A model generated the notes under the pieces. It was not told the origin of the DNA. It did no database searches and was given only the letters and a program-made list of their open reading frames with translations. A stretch of 64,000 nt of DNA from Drosophila pseudoobscura (taxonomy: Eukaryota; Arthropoda; Insecta; Diptera; Drosophilidae). A program made the translations under genes and the position numbers. This document shows positions 1 through 16,651 of this stretch, one piece after another (the stretch's first letter is position 1; every line of letters starts with the position of its first letter). The DNA lies in assembly GCF_009870125.1 (NCBI RefSeq), contig NC_046683.1, positions 57,737,869 to 57,801,868 on the forward strand, written 5' to 3'.

Positions 1-2716
1 CGGTTTCATCAGCAGGCGACTGAGGCAGAAGCTCATCGCAAGGGGATTGGGGGCCTCTTGGCACATTCTTATGATGCTCTGTTGAAGGGCCTTGGAAGAG
101 CTGTAGTCCAAATTAAAGCCCAAGGTCTGAAACTTCTCCCGCAATGCCTTTAGTGACTTCATAAGCGGCGGCGGGTGATTGCGAAGCACGGCAATCTCCG
201 GGAACGCGTCGTATATAAACCGCGCCACAGCCTGGTTGGCCAAAAGCATATACTCTTCTATCATGCGATTAGCCTCTCTCTGCATCTCCACCTCAAAGTC
301 TTCTGGCTCGCCACTGATTGGATCGAGGACAAAGCGCAGCTTGGGATTGTTGAAACTAATGGACCCTTTTTCATAGCGTGCTTTACGCAGCGAGCTCGCA
401 ATGCCATTTAGGCAGAGCACTCGCTTTACTACATCACTGGCTTGAAAGCCGTTCAGGACGGTGGGGAAATCGTGTTCAGTGAAGCGCTCGTGCGGATTAT
501 CAATGATCTTCTGGGCGTGCTCGTAGGCAAACTGAGTGCAGGACCTAATAATGGTGCGAGTAAACCGGGGCTTTTCCTGCAGCTGCACCCCGTTTCTGTC
601 CATACGCCAAAACACCGAAAACGCAAGCTTATCCTCACCAGGCAGTAGAGAACAGCGCATGCAGAGCGTTTGCGGAAGCATGTGGATAACTTCGTTTGCC
701 AGATATATTGACGTCGAACGCTCTTTGACGATATTGTCCAACTCGGAGTCCTCTTCAAGGTAGTGAGACACGTCAGATATGTGCACGCCGATCTCATACT
801 CGTTATCTCCCAGCTGCTCAATGGAGACTGCGTCATCCAGGTCACGCGCAGTCAGTGGATCTATGGTAAATATGCATTTCTTCCGCAAGTCCTGACGTTT
901 GTCTAGATCTTTCGTGCTCCCCGGAGGAATTTGGTTTACGAACATGTCGTTAAATCGTTGCTCGAAAGGTTTTATATCGCTCAAGTTGTTGTGGATCATA
1001 ATGGCCTTGATTTCGTCCGGCAAATTACCAATGCGGCCCACTGGCTGAATCAATTCCGCAATACAGTGGCCATTGCAGTCAGTCTCGAGGATGTGGGCTA
1101 AGTAGAGCAGGCCACACACTTCAGCTGGCTGTTTGTTTCCTATGTGCTTCTTGCAGGTTTCTTCCGGTATGTAGACCATCGGAAGGCGCAGATCGAAGGG
1201 GCGAAACTTGTAAAACAAATGACCCTTAGAAAGCTCCGTTGGATTGGTAAACGATATAGAACCGACAATTTGGCGAAGCTCGGTTTGCTTTACAATCCCT
1301 ATGACGAACGCCTTGGGGCAGTTGTCTGACGATATTACGACAACATTGTCAGCATCGGCGTCCGAGTCCTGTGACGCGGTCTCCTCAGAGAACTCCTCGT
1401 CTTCGGCTGTCAGTGGAAAGCGGTTAATCAGTTGCAGGGTTTCACTTTGTCTTTTGTGGAAAAAGAAACTTACCGAGGGTCATGGATTGAGCGCCAACAT
1501 TTAAAACGAAGGCACGCACCGTATCCCCTTCGAAGGCGTAGCGTCGAGCCACTGGCAACAGTACAATACCGTCACGCTCGAGACCTTCACGATCAGTGGA
1601 CATTGTGATAAACGCCTGCTTATTGTTTTTGCGATTTACTCGAATTTCATCCTCGACGACGCGACCAAGCCCTTCTTTTGCAAGGCGCTGCGCATGGGCC
1701 TCCAGGTCGGAAAAGTCCCCAGTAAATTTCAAACTTGCTGGAAGTTTGTGCTCCGCACCTATGTAGTTCCGAACAATCTTGTTGATATACGCGCGCATCG
1801 CCTCCAGTTCGGTCTTTAATGACTGTGTTTTAGTGTTTTCACCTGCCGCCGCGTCTCGTTTCTTACTTTTGCGCTTCCGTGCGGATTTGGCTTCTTGTGT
1901 GGTCGCTTTTTGCTTGTTGTTTGTTGTGGCGCTGTTGCTGCTTGCGCTTGACACCTCCGACTCGCGTCGTTTGGTTTCCTCATTCCCGTGCTGATGCCTT
2001 CGATTAACGTCGTTGCCACCGCCAATACGCTGGGGCATTTGGCGAGGATTAAATTGTGGAGACATAGCTACCTGTTGTCGGCCCTTGTCATCAGGGGGTG
2101 TCCAATCCAGCTGCGCCAGCACATCACTTTGGCGAATGAGGCGAGCCGCGTACGCATTGACCTCTGGAGACAGCAATGAAATCTTTTGAACTAGCTCCTG
2201 TAGAGCGGTTACCTCCTCCCTGAGGGCTCGCTTAGACCTTTTTCTTTGCTTAACAGGTTGTCGGGCTGTCGAGTTGGCTGGCTTCATATGAGCCTCCACT
2301 TGGGGCGGATTTGTATGCATTGGCATCTGCTCCGGCGCCGCAGTGTTAGATGGTCCTGGCAAGTGATATTGCACGTTCATTGGAATTGAAGCCCCGACCA
2401 TAACGGAGCCTGCGGAGCGTGCAGCTCCGTTGCTTGTCTGTGACGGCTGTTCAATAGGTGGTGCTGTAGGACTACACCACATATCTGATGGCAGTGATGC
2501 GTTGATACTTGCACTTTTCGACTGCAACTCCATCTCTCGGCAAGCCTGGTGCAGACGGGCCGCGAGGCGTTGGGACCGTGCACGCAGGAAATCGGTGTCG
2601 ATGGGCCCCGAATGCGGTTGAATTGTCTCTAGGGTCGGATTCAAGGGAGCACTGTCGCCGCTACAAATTTTTCTCTCCATTTCTCCGCCCACATCAACGT
2701 CCGACGTTTTTAACAT
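1..2716 (-). CDS. Dis3l2: DIS3-like exonuclease 2 (3'-partial)
   Basis: Exons on the minus strand are 2716..1474 and 1406..<1; the 67-nt intron 1473..1407 has a GTAAGT donor and a CTGACAG acceptor, and the join keeps the frame open for 883 codons to the window edge. This is a 3'-5' exoribonuclease of the RNase II/RNB family, known to degrade uridylated RNAs in the cytoplasm. The N-terminal ~230 residues are polar and low complexity with a basic KQRKRSKR stretch. A cold-shock-like segment follows. The RNB domain carries the Asp-rich catalytic motif DPLTARDLDDA near residue 597. No PIN domain is seen, which separates it from Dis3. The rest of RNB and the S1 domain lie off the left edge. The start is uncertain: ATG at 2716 (MLKTSDV) or at 2680 (MERKICSG). 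It is divergent from thoc7. Confidence 0.93.
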
Positions 2717-2842
2717 GTAAAAGAAGTAATTTGTTTTAACAAAAAATAGTTTCCTCAAATTGTGAAAATCACTTTCTCGATTTTCGATAGTCTGACAGAT
2801 ACGAGCGTACTTTTTATTCTCTATCGATAGTTCAGTCTGAAA
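2717..2842. promoter_or_regulatory. Divergent Dis3l2/thoc7 promoter with DRE
   Basis: Only 126 bp separate the two start codons, so both promoters must sit here or overlap the 5' UTRs. A perfect 8-bp DRE (TATCGATA, 2822-2829) is present, with a second partial TTCGATAG near 2780. DRE is the DREF-bound core-promoter element of fly housekeeping genes; no TATA box is evident. Confidence 0.7.
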
Positions 2843-3794
2843 ATGAACGACGGTAAAGTAAATAACATATTGTTTATTATTCAGGAAAATAAAACCAAAA
2901 TCTACCAAATATATAATCCACAGAGGAAATTATAAAGCAGCGACTTCTTATTGATGGCGACGGCACTGGAGAGGACCGACGCCTGAATGTGCTTCTAAAG
3001 CAGTTTCTTAAGTATGCAAACGCCAAAAACGACTCGCCGGAAACTAGGTACGAAAATGCTTTAAAAGTGAAGCACAAAATGTAGCCTTTGCTTGATTTTA
3101 TAGCCAAATTATGTATGACCGTCTGATGGCTCAATTTGCCCAGTGCAAGCTGACGGCGTTGAAAAATGTCGAGACTCTGCAAATGATCAAAGAGGAGCGA
3201 GAGAACTACACCAAGCTTGTGGAACAGCACGAGGAGAGCATCGAACTGGCCAAGGAGGAGATCGAAGCCAGTAAGAAGGAGCTGGTGACAGCTAAGCAAA
3301 TACGAAAAAATAAAATGGAATATGATTTGTTGGCCTCGCTCATCGACCAGCAACCCGATCGGAACGGCACCCAGAAGCACATCGAAATCATTAAAAAAGA
3401 GATTGATGACCTTGTCCAAAAGAAACTTAAAATGGAACGCAAGTTTCAGAAGCGCCGCAATGACTTTACTCTTCTGATGTACAGTATCCACGAGCTGGAA
3501 CAACAATTAGATCAGGAAAACAGCTCCTCGTCCTCGTCTTCATCCTCTAGCGAGAGCGATCCCACATCACACCCAGACTTGGACGACAACAATGGCATAA
3601 TGGAGGTCAGTGACGACGAAGACGATGATCTGAATAATAGTAGTCCTACCAAGTTCGATGGAGTCCGAGGAGAAGTTAAACTCCCCTCCGTCTCTACAGA
3701 AGACTCCAAAGCCATGTCTGTAGAAGAGGATGCTGTGCTCGAACTAAGCATTGACAAAGATGAGCACGATGTAGACGTTGTGGTTGCCTGTTAG
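2843..3794 (+). CDS. thoc7: THO complex subunit 7
   Basis: Exons are 2843..2852, 2924..3047 and 3104..3794 (825 nt, 274 aa). The first coding exon is only 10 nt (MND plus one base), joined through a 71-nt intron to an exon encoding EEIIKQRLLIDGDGTGEDRR, which matches the THOC7 N-terminus (IRKRLLIDGDG in human). The body is a long coiled coil containing the family signature AKQIRKNKMEYDLLASLI and ending in a HELEQQLDQE-type helix. The tail is acidic and Ser-rich. THO couples transcription to mRNP assembly and nuclear export. The first intron's TTCAGG-AAATAAA region also allows an apparent upstream ORF, but the spliced model recovers the conserved N-terminus. Confidence 0.93.
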
Positions 3795-4838
3795 CAGTAA
3801 TAATAACATCCCAATATATGTACAAGAGCCGAATAATAATTAAAGAATTGAGTTTATTCTGGATAGCGAATGGCTTACATATTTGTTTTATATTTGATTA
3901 TATGCGGTAAGCTTGGCCTTTGCTTGTATAGGGATGTTGAGTTTTTTTATATATATATTTTTAGATGTTTAAACAAAAAAGGTGAACGTTTCCATAAAAT
4001 GCTAAAATTATTAGTAAGGAGGCACCCTATGCATGTGTGTGACCTAGAGAGGAGGGGCTGCAATGCCATTGATGGTTTGAACCATCGATATACATATACA
4101 CATTTCCAGGCATCCAAAATTTTTAAAATAATTCGACTACCACAAAATTGAGTAAACTCAATGCTTTTGCGTCTGCCCATATATATTTCCTCTATTTTTA
4201 TTTACCAGTTTTGATTATTTTATTATTATTTTACTATTTTAATTATTTTATTTTAATATTCAACCAATTTGTTAATTTCAGTTTGCAACAGACTATCTCC
4301 CTATTGTACACTATCAAATTTCTCGAAGGAAATTTTCTACATTACATCCTTTTTAACTGCGCTTAATTTAATTAATTTTCCAATCATTGTAATGATTCCA
4401 TTCCATGCACACATACCCTGGGGGAAATGGATGTTATAGAATTGAGAAAATGTTTGTCTTCCAATGCTCAGTGGGTGTCAGGATCGACATAAATATATAC
4501 AAGATACTAATAATGTACTTGAATATGTCTGAAGAATATCAATTTGAGAAAAGGTCATAATAAATTACGTTTGATCTTCATATAAAATTAACGAAATAGG
4601 GTGTACAAAGACATATACACAGCAATATTTCGACTGTTTTTTTTTTGTTGAACTTTTTTGTTTAAACCTTGTTTTAGTCAAAACACAATAAAAGCAAGGA
4701 CTAAAAACTAACCAATTGTATAGAAAATGGATTCATCAATGGGCTAAAATTTGGTGGGCACGGCTTAATGTTCTATATAGCTAGTAATATTCGTCGGAAT
4801 ATCAAAAACGAGAAATATGTAACATAGAACTTGACTTC
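3795..4838. other. thoc7 3' UTR and intergenic AT-rich spacer
   Basis: No ORF with protein-like composition is seen on either strand. The start is thoc7 3' UTR, with AATTAA near 3838 as the likely poly(A) signal; the rest is AT-rich without recognisable elements. Confidence 0.6.
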
Positions 4839-4939
4839 GTCAGTATATTTACGGTATATTTTTCAAATGAGACGGTATATTTTGGTATATTTCTGAGCGT
4901 CGGACAGTATATTTCATCGACGGATCCGCGGCCACACTG
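4839..4939 (+). promoter_or_regulatory. Prp4k promoter: Motif 6 cluster and Motif 1-like site
   Basis: Five GTATATTT words occur in about 80 bp (4843-4914). The first, GTCAGTATATTT at 4839-4850, fits the Drosophila core-promoter Motif 6 consensus KTYRGTATWTTT exactly. CGGCCACACTG at 4929-4939 is one mismatch from Motif 1 (YGGTCACACTR). The Motif 1/6 pair is typical of TATA-less housekeeping fly promoters, and it lies about 100 bp upstream of the Prp4k ATG. Confidence 0.65.
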
Positions 4940-5041
4940 TTCATATGTTCATATGTATATGTGTAGGAAAAGCTAACTTAACCAAATATAATCAGATTTA
5001 AGTCATACTGTTTGAACTTTAAGTGTTTGTGATAAAACAAA

Positions 5042-8366
<3,325 letters not shown>

Positions 8367-9697
8367 AGATGAACAGCGACATCGAATAAACGTAATTCTT
8401 TTTCCTAGCCCGTAAGACAACCGATACGCCCAACTCGCGTTAGCTACTAGTTTTCATTTGTTATCAGGCTAAAAAAACAGTTCGCCTAGAAGTCACCCGC
8501 ACCATACATTTACACGATTACAAACGATGTAAATATGCCCTGTGGATTTTTGCCTGCAGCTGTACGGCTGTAAGGCATGGGGTTTTGGTGAACGAATTAA
8601 ACAAAATATGCTTTCGATTAGAAATTGTTCCGGAAATTGTTATACGTGTGTGTAGTGCGTGTATATAAATATTCTAAAACTTTGTATGAAAATGCATGTA
8701 ACCGATTTCCCACACACAATATATATATATATACCTATATAAACATAAATCTAAGCACCGTTCCCGATCTGTCGACTTGTCTTAAGAAACATACATATTA
8801 ATGTGTACTACCATTTCAGTGTGGTGTGCCGCTGATAACGGAAGAGCGCTCCTTGGCCGTGTGGCTGACTCAACTGGTAATAATTTATTTATACGACCTT
8901 GCAGAGGATATCCTTTAGTCCCATACTGGCGATAGTCAGTCGAGAGCATTTAAGATTTATAAATTAAGCACATGTTTTATTTTTTGTATGATCTTCTGTT
9001 TATTACAAAGAATGATTGAGTATTTTTTCGCTTAAATTGCTTACTTGTTCGTACACTACAAATAAGTTAATTTTTTATTAGTTTATATACACCCTATGCA
9101 CATGACTACACACTTGACTAAATTGTGTATGAAAATACTCTTCAAGAAAGAAACTTTATATTGGCTTAGATTAAATATAAAGCGTTTTTCCCACTCTCTT
9201 GTGGGCCAATAACACCGACGACTCTATCCATTATTGTTGTTAAAAAACAGTACAGTAAAAACGTACAACAGTATAAGGGGATTATTCTTTACTTATTCAA
9301 AACTATCACTGCAAGGTATGAGGGAGCTTCGGTTAATCGAAGATAGCAACAAAGACTTAAAACTATGACTGGGACTACTCTAACATATTGTTGACAGTGT
9401 TCTCTTAGGCTTAACTCGCAAAATTATACAACTTTTAATGCCTACATTCTCTTTGAAATTGCAGTTGGGTTGACTACACAAGTATATACGGAGACTTCTT
9501 CGATCTTCGGCTTTAACTGACCATTCGAAAAGTGAAATCGTAAGTTTATACAAGATTACATTCTTTATTTCTAAGCTAAGGGTAAGTAACGATATGGTAT
9601 ACATACTGATGGTAAACTCCATACCATGGTGGACGTGCACCGGAGCTATCGAAAGGTTAGTTCATTTCGCATTTAACCGCTCAATAATAGTCCACCG
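8367..9697. other. Prp4k 3' UTR and spacer
   Basis: Contains the Prp4k poly(A) signal at 8385-8390 and AT-rich sequence with a short (AT)n near 8718-8733. The right part is probably the 3' UTR of the convergent C3orf38-like gene. No convincing gene or RNA structure is seen. Confidence 0.5.
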
Positions 9698-10593
9698 CTA
9701 GTCCAGCTCTTCGTTAGGCACTGGCAGTGCCAGAGCTGTCTGCAGAGTTTCGCACTCTCTCAGGCTATGGAGGATGCGGGGCTCAACCTCACTCTTTAGC
9801 AAACATTTCAATCTCTTGGGCTTCCAATTGTTTTCCGAATAGGGGTCACGTAACAGTGCAAAGACGCATTCAAAAACCCCAACACAGGACTCTGTTGTGT
9901 GAAGAGTGCCACAGGAGAGCACCAAGACCTGACCATAGGAATCCATGCGCCCTTGTATTCCACAGTGGGTTAGGTTTGGATTAAAGACGAAGCCAAATTG
10001 GTTTCTTGTGCTTATAAGTACTGAAAGTACCTCTGGAGCCGTCTCACACTCGTGCACACTAACCCCATCGCTGGCCAAAATTGTTAAGTGCAAGGCCGCA
10101 TCGTCCCACAAATCTACAAGGCTGAGACAGTCAGAATTAAAGCGTTCAAAAAACCATTCGCCGAATTTCCGAGCCATTGTGTGAATGGGATACTCATCTT
10201 CGTTTTTGGGCGTATTAATGGGTTCTACGGTTTGCTGCTGCTCCCAATATTTGATCACTTTCGATACCAAATCCGCCTTGGTGAAGTTTGTGGCTATTCC
10301 CGGTAAGCGTCTGTGCACATACATAAACAGAAGTTCGCGCGTGATGAGACGTTTGGACAATAAAATGTGTATGTCCTCCACATGTGCTATTAGGTAGTCC
10401 AAGGCTTCTGTAAGTAATATGCAACAGAATATATTTCTCTTTTAAATAAAGTTCAGTACTTCTTACCCTCAGGATCTTTGATTTTACACACATTTTTTGT
10501 CGTACTCTTGGCCAACTGCATCAATACAAGCGTGTTTTTCTCATTCAGCAAGAAGTCTCTGAGACCTTTCTTGTAGACTTCGGAAATGGGCAT
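9698..10593 (-). CDS. C3orf38-family protein
   Basis: Exons on the minus strand are 10593..10467 and 10407..9698, with a 59-nt intron (GTAAGA donor, CTTACAG acceptor); 278 aa. I compare it to vertebrate C3orf38 from: a helical N-terminal part (RELLFMYVHRRLPG aligning with EVIFKYLATQGI), a WFFERFN segment aligning with HWFFGLLN, FVFNPNLTHCG aligning with FLSPNLDSHG, and CVGVFECVFALLRDP aligning with CLGIFEQIFGLIRCP before an NNWK/NTWK motif. The fold is NTF2-like in the C-terminal half by family; the biochemical role is poorly known. The start is the first ATG of the open exon (MPISEVYKKG); the frame stays open upstream without an ATG, so an extra 5' exon is possible. Confidence 0.82.
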
Positions 10594-10706
10594 GGCTCTT
10601 ACAAACTTGTATTCAAAATATCTGCGCTTCTGTGCCGTATATGTTCTGTTTACCTGTTTACCCAATTTCTCTTGCAACTAAAAATCAGCTGTTTGCTATG
10701 AAGATG

Positions 10707-10717
10707 TGGTCACACTT
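10707..10717 (+). promoter_or_regulatory. Motif 1 (M1BP-type) promoter element
   Basis: TGGTCACACTT matches the Drosophila Motif 1 consensus YGGTCACACTR at 10 of 11 positions. It lies 114 bp upstream of the minus-strand C3orf38-like start, so it probably belongs to that gene's promoter; the motif orientation is opposite to the gene. Confidence 0.5.
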
Positions 10718-11251
10718 AACGGGCAGTGTTGCCAAATGGCACAAAAAATAAAAATTTAGTTAAATAACAAAAAAACGGAATATTTAGTGCATTTCTCAAA
10801 TGAATGTAGATTATGCGGAAGTATAACTCGTGTCTTACTAATTTTACATAAATTATTTTGCACATTAAGGTATTTGTTTCCATTATCGGTTTTATTAGCA
10901 TGGAGCATAAAAGAAACTACTCAATTCGTTATGAACGTGTCCAGAACAATTGGTTGCGGTCATATTTTGATCATGATTTTACAGTTCGCGAGTTTGTTGC
11001 GGCATAACTTCGCTAGCTGTATTTATATTACTCGCAATAAATATTTACTCCGAAGAGCGAGTTTTTTGGTTTCACCATTGTCGATAAGAAACGAGAGGGC
11101 TCGACGGCCTTATCACTCGCAATCAGCTTGACAAATATTGTGAGAATTCCAATAATTCTTAGCTTCAGTGTTGAAAGCAAACTGGAAAGAGCAACGTTTA
11201 AACATTATTATTGTTGAATTCTGGACTCTGAACATCTAGTCGAACGTTCAA
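10718..11251. other. Spacer and glycerol kinase 5' region
   Basis: AT-rich spacer between the C3orf38-like gene and glycerol kinase. A 114-codon open frame at 10787-11131 lacks protein-like features and is taken as chance. Confidence 0.5.
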
Positions 11252-14200
11252 ATGGAAACTCCAAGTGATACAGCTGTTGTAGGCCCGTTTGTGGGAGCCA
11301 TTGATGAGGGCACCACCTCGGCCCGCTTCATAATATTCCGCGCTGGCACTGACGACATTGTCTGCTACCATCAGATCGAGGTGCCCTCTATATTCCAGAA
11401 GGAGGGCTGGTGTGAGCAAGATCCCATGGTTATAGTGAACACCGTTAACGAGTGCATCGCAGGAGCTACCAAGAAGCTTACCTCTCTCGGTGGACAAATC
11501 AAGGTGAGACGAGATCTGAAGGTTCAGCTAAGGTCAATAGAGCAACATGTCTTTATTTCCGTCTGGGATATTTTTATAAGTATGTGACAAGGTAATTACA
11601 GTGCATATCTATTCAAACACTTGTTAGCTATCGCTCAGATAGGTACGGTAAACCTGTGCCTCATCAATCCTCTCTTGTAGTGTGCGCGGTGGCTTGCTTT
11701 CGGTGCAATCCTCCAGCTTTACATAGATCTGATCGTTGTGACCAAAATCTCCTTTGCGACGCGGCATGACATGGAAGTGGACATGGGGAACGGTCTGCCC
11801 GGCTTGGGCACCATCCTGCACAGTGACTGTGGCCGATGTGGTTTGATAGATCTTCTCCAGCAGCCGCTGGACCATGCAAACAGTGGCGAACATGTCTGTG
11901 ATCTCGGCACAATCGAGTCCGCACAAACGCGGGGTTACTCGCTTGGTAGACACCAAGACGTGACCCTCGACCACGCAACGCAGATTGGTAAATGCAAAGC
12001 AGTGCTCCGATTCGTAGAAAATGGTTCGTTTGTCCACCATGTGCTCCGCAAAGGCACGATCCGTGTCGGGTTCCCTGCTACGAATGTTGTAAGCCGTCAA
12101 GCTGTAAAGATCATTGCGGCGATGCTCGAAGCAGGGCATGCTCTGATAAAGCGAGTCAAGAGTGGAAAGGTCTATTTTGGCTGTGCCTATATCCAAATCC
12201 TTTTCACCGCCGCAATCGGCCAAGACCTTTCCCCAGGGACTGATGATCATGCTGTGACCCCAGCTTTGTCGCTTCTGATTATGCCATCCTTGTTGGGCTG
12301 CGGCGATCACGAAACACTGCGTCTCAATTGCCCTGGCACGCAGAAGAATCTCCCAATGCGCTTTGCCTGTAGCATAGGTAAAGGCGGCTGGATACGTTAG
12401 AATTTGGGCTCCCAACTTCCTTAGCAAGACAGCCGGCTCAGCAAAACGAAGATCGTAACAAATCTGTAGACCAACTTGGCCGGCAGGGGTTGCCACTGGC
12501 CTTTCCAAACGCTCCCCAGGTGACACTGTATCTGATTCGCGTAGCCGTATTTCCTTTGTGGTGGCATCAAACAAGTGCATCTTACGGTAGACGCCAGCCA
12601 GCTCGCCCTTCGCGCTGACCAGAACATGGGCATTGTAGATTTTCCCCTGATCGTTCAATTCGTGTATGCCCCCGAGGGAGAGCCATATCTGGTGGCACCT
12701 GGCCAGTTCTTTGTATTCTGCCACTAGCTTCCCATCCAGCCTTTCTGCCAGCTCGATTGTCTGGGTGCGGCTTTCGCCCACAAAGTCGCAGCATTCGGGA
12801 AGAAAGAGCATTTGTGCGTTCTCAGATTTGGCTTTCTTTATCAGTTCCTTCACCTGGTTTAGATTCCAGACCTTGTCGTTGGTGGAGCGCATCTGCCCCA
12901 CGGCAATGGTCGCACTTTGACCGTTTATAATTTTTTCCGTTCCGCTCGCCATTTTACGTAGTTGTTGCTGTCGATTTTGGCTGGAAATACTTTGACGGAT
13001 AATTTTGACTAAGGTTGACATTGAAGACCGGTGACCGGGAGAGAGTGTCCGGAATTTTTGCTGGTTACGTCGCTCAATTAGATTTCTTATCGCCTCTAAT
13101 GTTTACTGTTGTTTACTGCAGCGTTTCCGTTCCATTGGTAATGGCTAAAGGGGCAAGTGTCAGTGTGTACACACCCATGAAAAATGAGAAACAGCTGTTC
13201 TTGTTTTATTATTACTTACATATATTTTCATATAAATTTATAAATGCTTTCTTATTCAGCAATAATGACGACGTTAGGCGACCTCTTAACCTTTCAACAA
13301 TGTTTTGCCGATAGGGAGACATTGCTTAGATATAGAATTAAACCATTTTAAAACTTAAAAGATGCCCATACATGTATACATATGTACATTTTAGGATATC
13401 ATCACGATTGGAATAACGAACCAGCGGGAGTCTACCGTAATTTGGGACCGGAACACAGGCCAACCCCTGGCTAACGCTATAATATGGCTGGACAATCGCA
13501 CTACGAGTACAGTAGAGGAGCTCCTGGAGGCCATTCCTAACAATGCCAGAAATATCAACTACCTGCGCCCCCTCTGTGGATTGCCGCTCTCTCCGTACTT
13601 CTCGGGAGTAAAGCTGCGTTGGCTACGGGACAATGTCCCGACGGTCAAGGCGGCAATGGACAGTGGAGTGGCAATGTTTGGAACCATCGACACTTGGCTG
13701 ATGTATAACCTAACGGGTGGCAAGAATGGCGGTGTCCACAAGACGGACGTGACCAACGCTTCGCGAACGATGCTGATGAATATTGAAACCCTTCAGTGGG
13801 ATCCCAATCTGCTGAAATTCTTTGGGCTACCCAAGACCATCTTGCCAGAGATTTGTTCCAGCGCAGAGTTTTATGGCAGCTTAGCGCAGGGCGTTCTCAA
13901 GGGGACAAGTATAACTGCGGACTTGGGGGATCAGCAAGCAGCGCTCGTCGGACAACAGTGTCTTTCTAAAGGTCAGGCCAAGGCCACGTATGGCACTGGT
14001 TGCTTTCTGCTCTATAACACGGGACCGTCCATTGTGCACTCCCAGCACGGACTGCTAACGACAGTGGGCTATCAATTGGGACGGAAGGCCACTCCGTACT
14101 ACGCTTTGGAAGGTAGTGTGTCCATAGCTGGAGCTGCTTTTAATTGGCTGCGCGACAACATTGGTCTTATTCAAAACTCCGGGCAGATCGAGGCTATGGC

Positions 14201-14793
14201 TGCCACAGTGGATAACTCTTTGGATGTCTACTTTGTGCCGGCCTTTAACGGATTGTACGCTCCTTACTGGAATCAAGATGCCAGGGGCGTCATATGTGGG
14301 TTGAGTGAGGAGACCACCAGTGAACATATTGTCCGCGCCACACTGGAGGCGGTCTGCTTTCAGGTCCGCGATATTCTCGACTCTATGCACAAGGATTGCA
14401 AGATCCCACTGGCCAAGCTGATGGTCGATGGGGGTATGACGGTTAACAACCTGTTCCTGCAGCTGCAGTCGGATTTAGTCGGAATTCATGTGCTTAGGGC
14501 CAAGATAGCAGAGACAACAGCGCTGGTTAGTGTTAACACACCTTTCTATAATGCTTCTTTAACCACTCAAATTTCAGGGCGCAGCAATGGCAGCGTACAA
14601 GGCTGTCGAGAATCGGTATTCCATGGAGGCTCCCCTTTCCAAATCAGGACCCAGGGAACCTGTCAAGCCGACGATAGGTTCTACTGAACGCAATCTTCGC
14701 TACCAAAAATGGAAAATGGCCATTGATCGATCCCTGAACTGGGAGACCTCCACTCTGCCCCAGGGCGAGCGCGAGGCTTTTGATGGAGCGTAA
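11252..14793 (+). CDS. Gk1: Glycerol kinase
   Basis: Exons are 11252..11503, 13395..14525 and 14578..14793, all phase 0, giving 532 aa. The enzyme phosphorylates glycerol to glycerol-3-phosphate with ATP (FGGY carbohydrate kinase family). Visible signatures: the N-terminal phosphate-binding turn [10 protein letters not shown] (residues 17-26), the substrate loop [17 protein letters not shown] with IIWLDNRT, the ATP-domain segments [12 protein letters not shown] and [28 protein letters not shown], and the terminal DGGMTVNN and [14 protein letters not shown] motifs. The length equals the family norm. The 1891-nt first intron contains NitFhit on the other strand. The symbol follows the D. melanogaster gene formerly called Gyk; paralogues exist, so the exact copy is an inference from neighbourhood. 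Confidence 0.95.
11624..13021 (-). CDS. NitFhit: Nitrilase and fragile histidine triad fusion protein
   Basis: A single-exon 465-aa ORF lies wholly inside intron 1 of glycerol kinase, on the opposite strand. The N-terminal nitrilase domain (~34-300) has the catalytic triad Glu76 (LPECCDF), Lys146 (YRKMHLFD) and Cys188 (ICYDLRF). The C-terminal HIT domain (~320-460) ends in the histidine triad [10 protein letters not shown] with His413/415/417, where the middle His is the nucleophile in Fhit. The fusion is known in flies and nematodes: Nit acts as an omega-amidase on deaminated glutathione and Fhit hydrolyses Ap3A-type dinucleotides. The first 25 residues (basic, Ser/Gln-rich) could be a mitochondrial presequence; an alternative start is Met24. 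Confidence 0.96.
   Translation of the reverse strand: MSTLVKIIRQSISSQNRQQQLRKMASGTEKIINGQSATIAVGQMRSTNDKVWNLNQVKELIKKAKSENAQMLFLPECCDFVGESRTQTIELAERLDGKLVAEYKELARCHQIWLSLGGIHELNDQGKIYNAHVLVSAKGELAGVYRKMHLFDATTKEIRLRESDTVSPGERLERPVATPAGQVGLQICYDLRFAEPAVLLRKLGAQILTYPAAFTYATGKAHWEILLRARAIETQCFVIAAAQQGWHNQKRQSWGHSMIISPWGKVLADCGGEKDLDIGTAKIDLSTLDSLYQSMPCFEHRRNDLYSLTAYNIRSREPDTDRAFAEHMVDKRTIFYESEHCFAFTNLRCVVEGHVLVSTKRVTPRLCGLDCAEITDMFATVCMVQRLLEKIYQTTSATVTVQDGAQAGQTVPHVHFHVMPRRKGDFGHNDQIYVKLEDCTESKPPRTLQERIDEAQVYRTYLSDS
13022..13394. other. Rest of glycerol kinase intron 1 / NitFhit promoter
   Basis: The start of this stretch must hold the NitFhit promoter and 5' UTR; the end holds the glycerol kinase acceptor (ACATTTTAG before 13395). 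No further ORF is credible. Confidence 0.5.
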
Positions 14794-14900
14794 GCGACTC
14801 GACTCAAACACTGGCAAGAGAAGAACACTTCCAACGGGAAGATTTAGATTAGCACCTGCAATTGGCCTAAAGTAGAGTCTTCTGCTTTCGTCTTTTTAGT

Positions 14901-14906
14901 TTTATT
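14901..14906 (-). terminator. Poly(A) signal of the BTB gene
   Basis: TTTATT on the plus strand reads AATAAA on the minus strand, 107 nt beyond the extended BTB-gene stop and in the spacer to the convergent glycerol kinase stop. Confidence 0.5.
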
Positions 14907-15012
14907 GCATATAAAAGTGTTGATGAAAAATGTAAAAAGGGGTCTCTGTGCGTCGCTGCTTTCTGGCAGTGTTTTATCCTTCGGTTACCGGCTTTCGGTC
15001 TAGCCCGGTCGC

Positions 15013-16651
<1,639 letters not shown>

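Noticed and set aside
8367-9697. Search for tRNA or snoRNA genes in the Prp4k downstream spacer
   Set aside because: No B-box-like GGTTCGAATC, cloverleaf, or paired C/D boxes could be seen.
11738-12400. Plus-strand 220-aa ORF
   Set aside because: Shadow of NitFhit coding sequence on the other strand, which has complete catalytic motifs.
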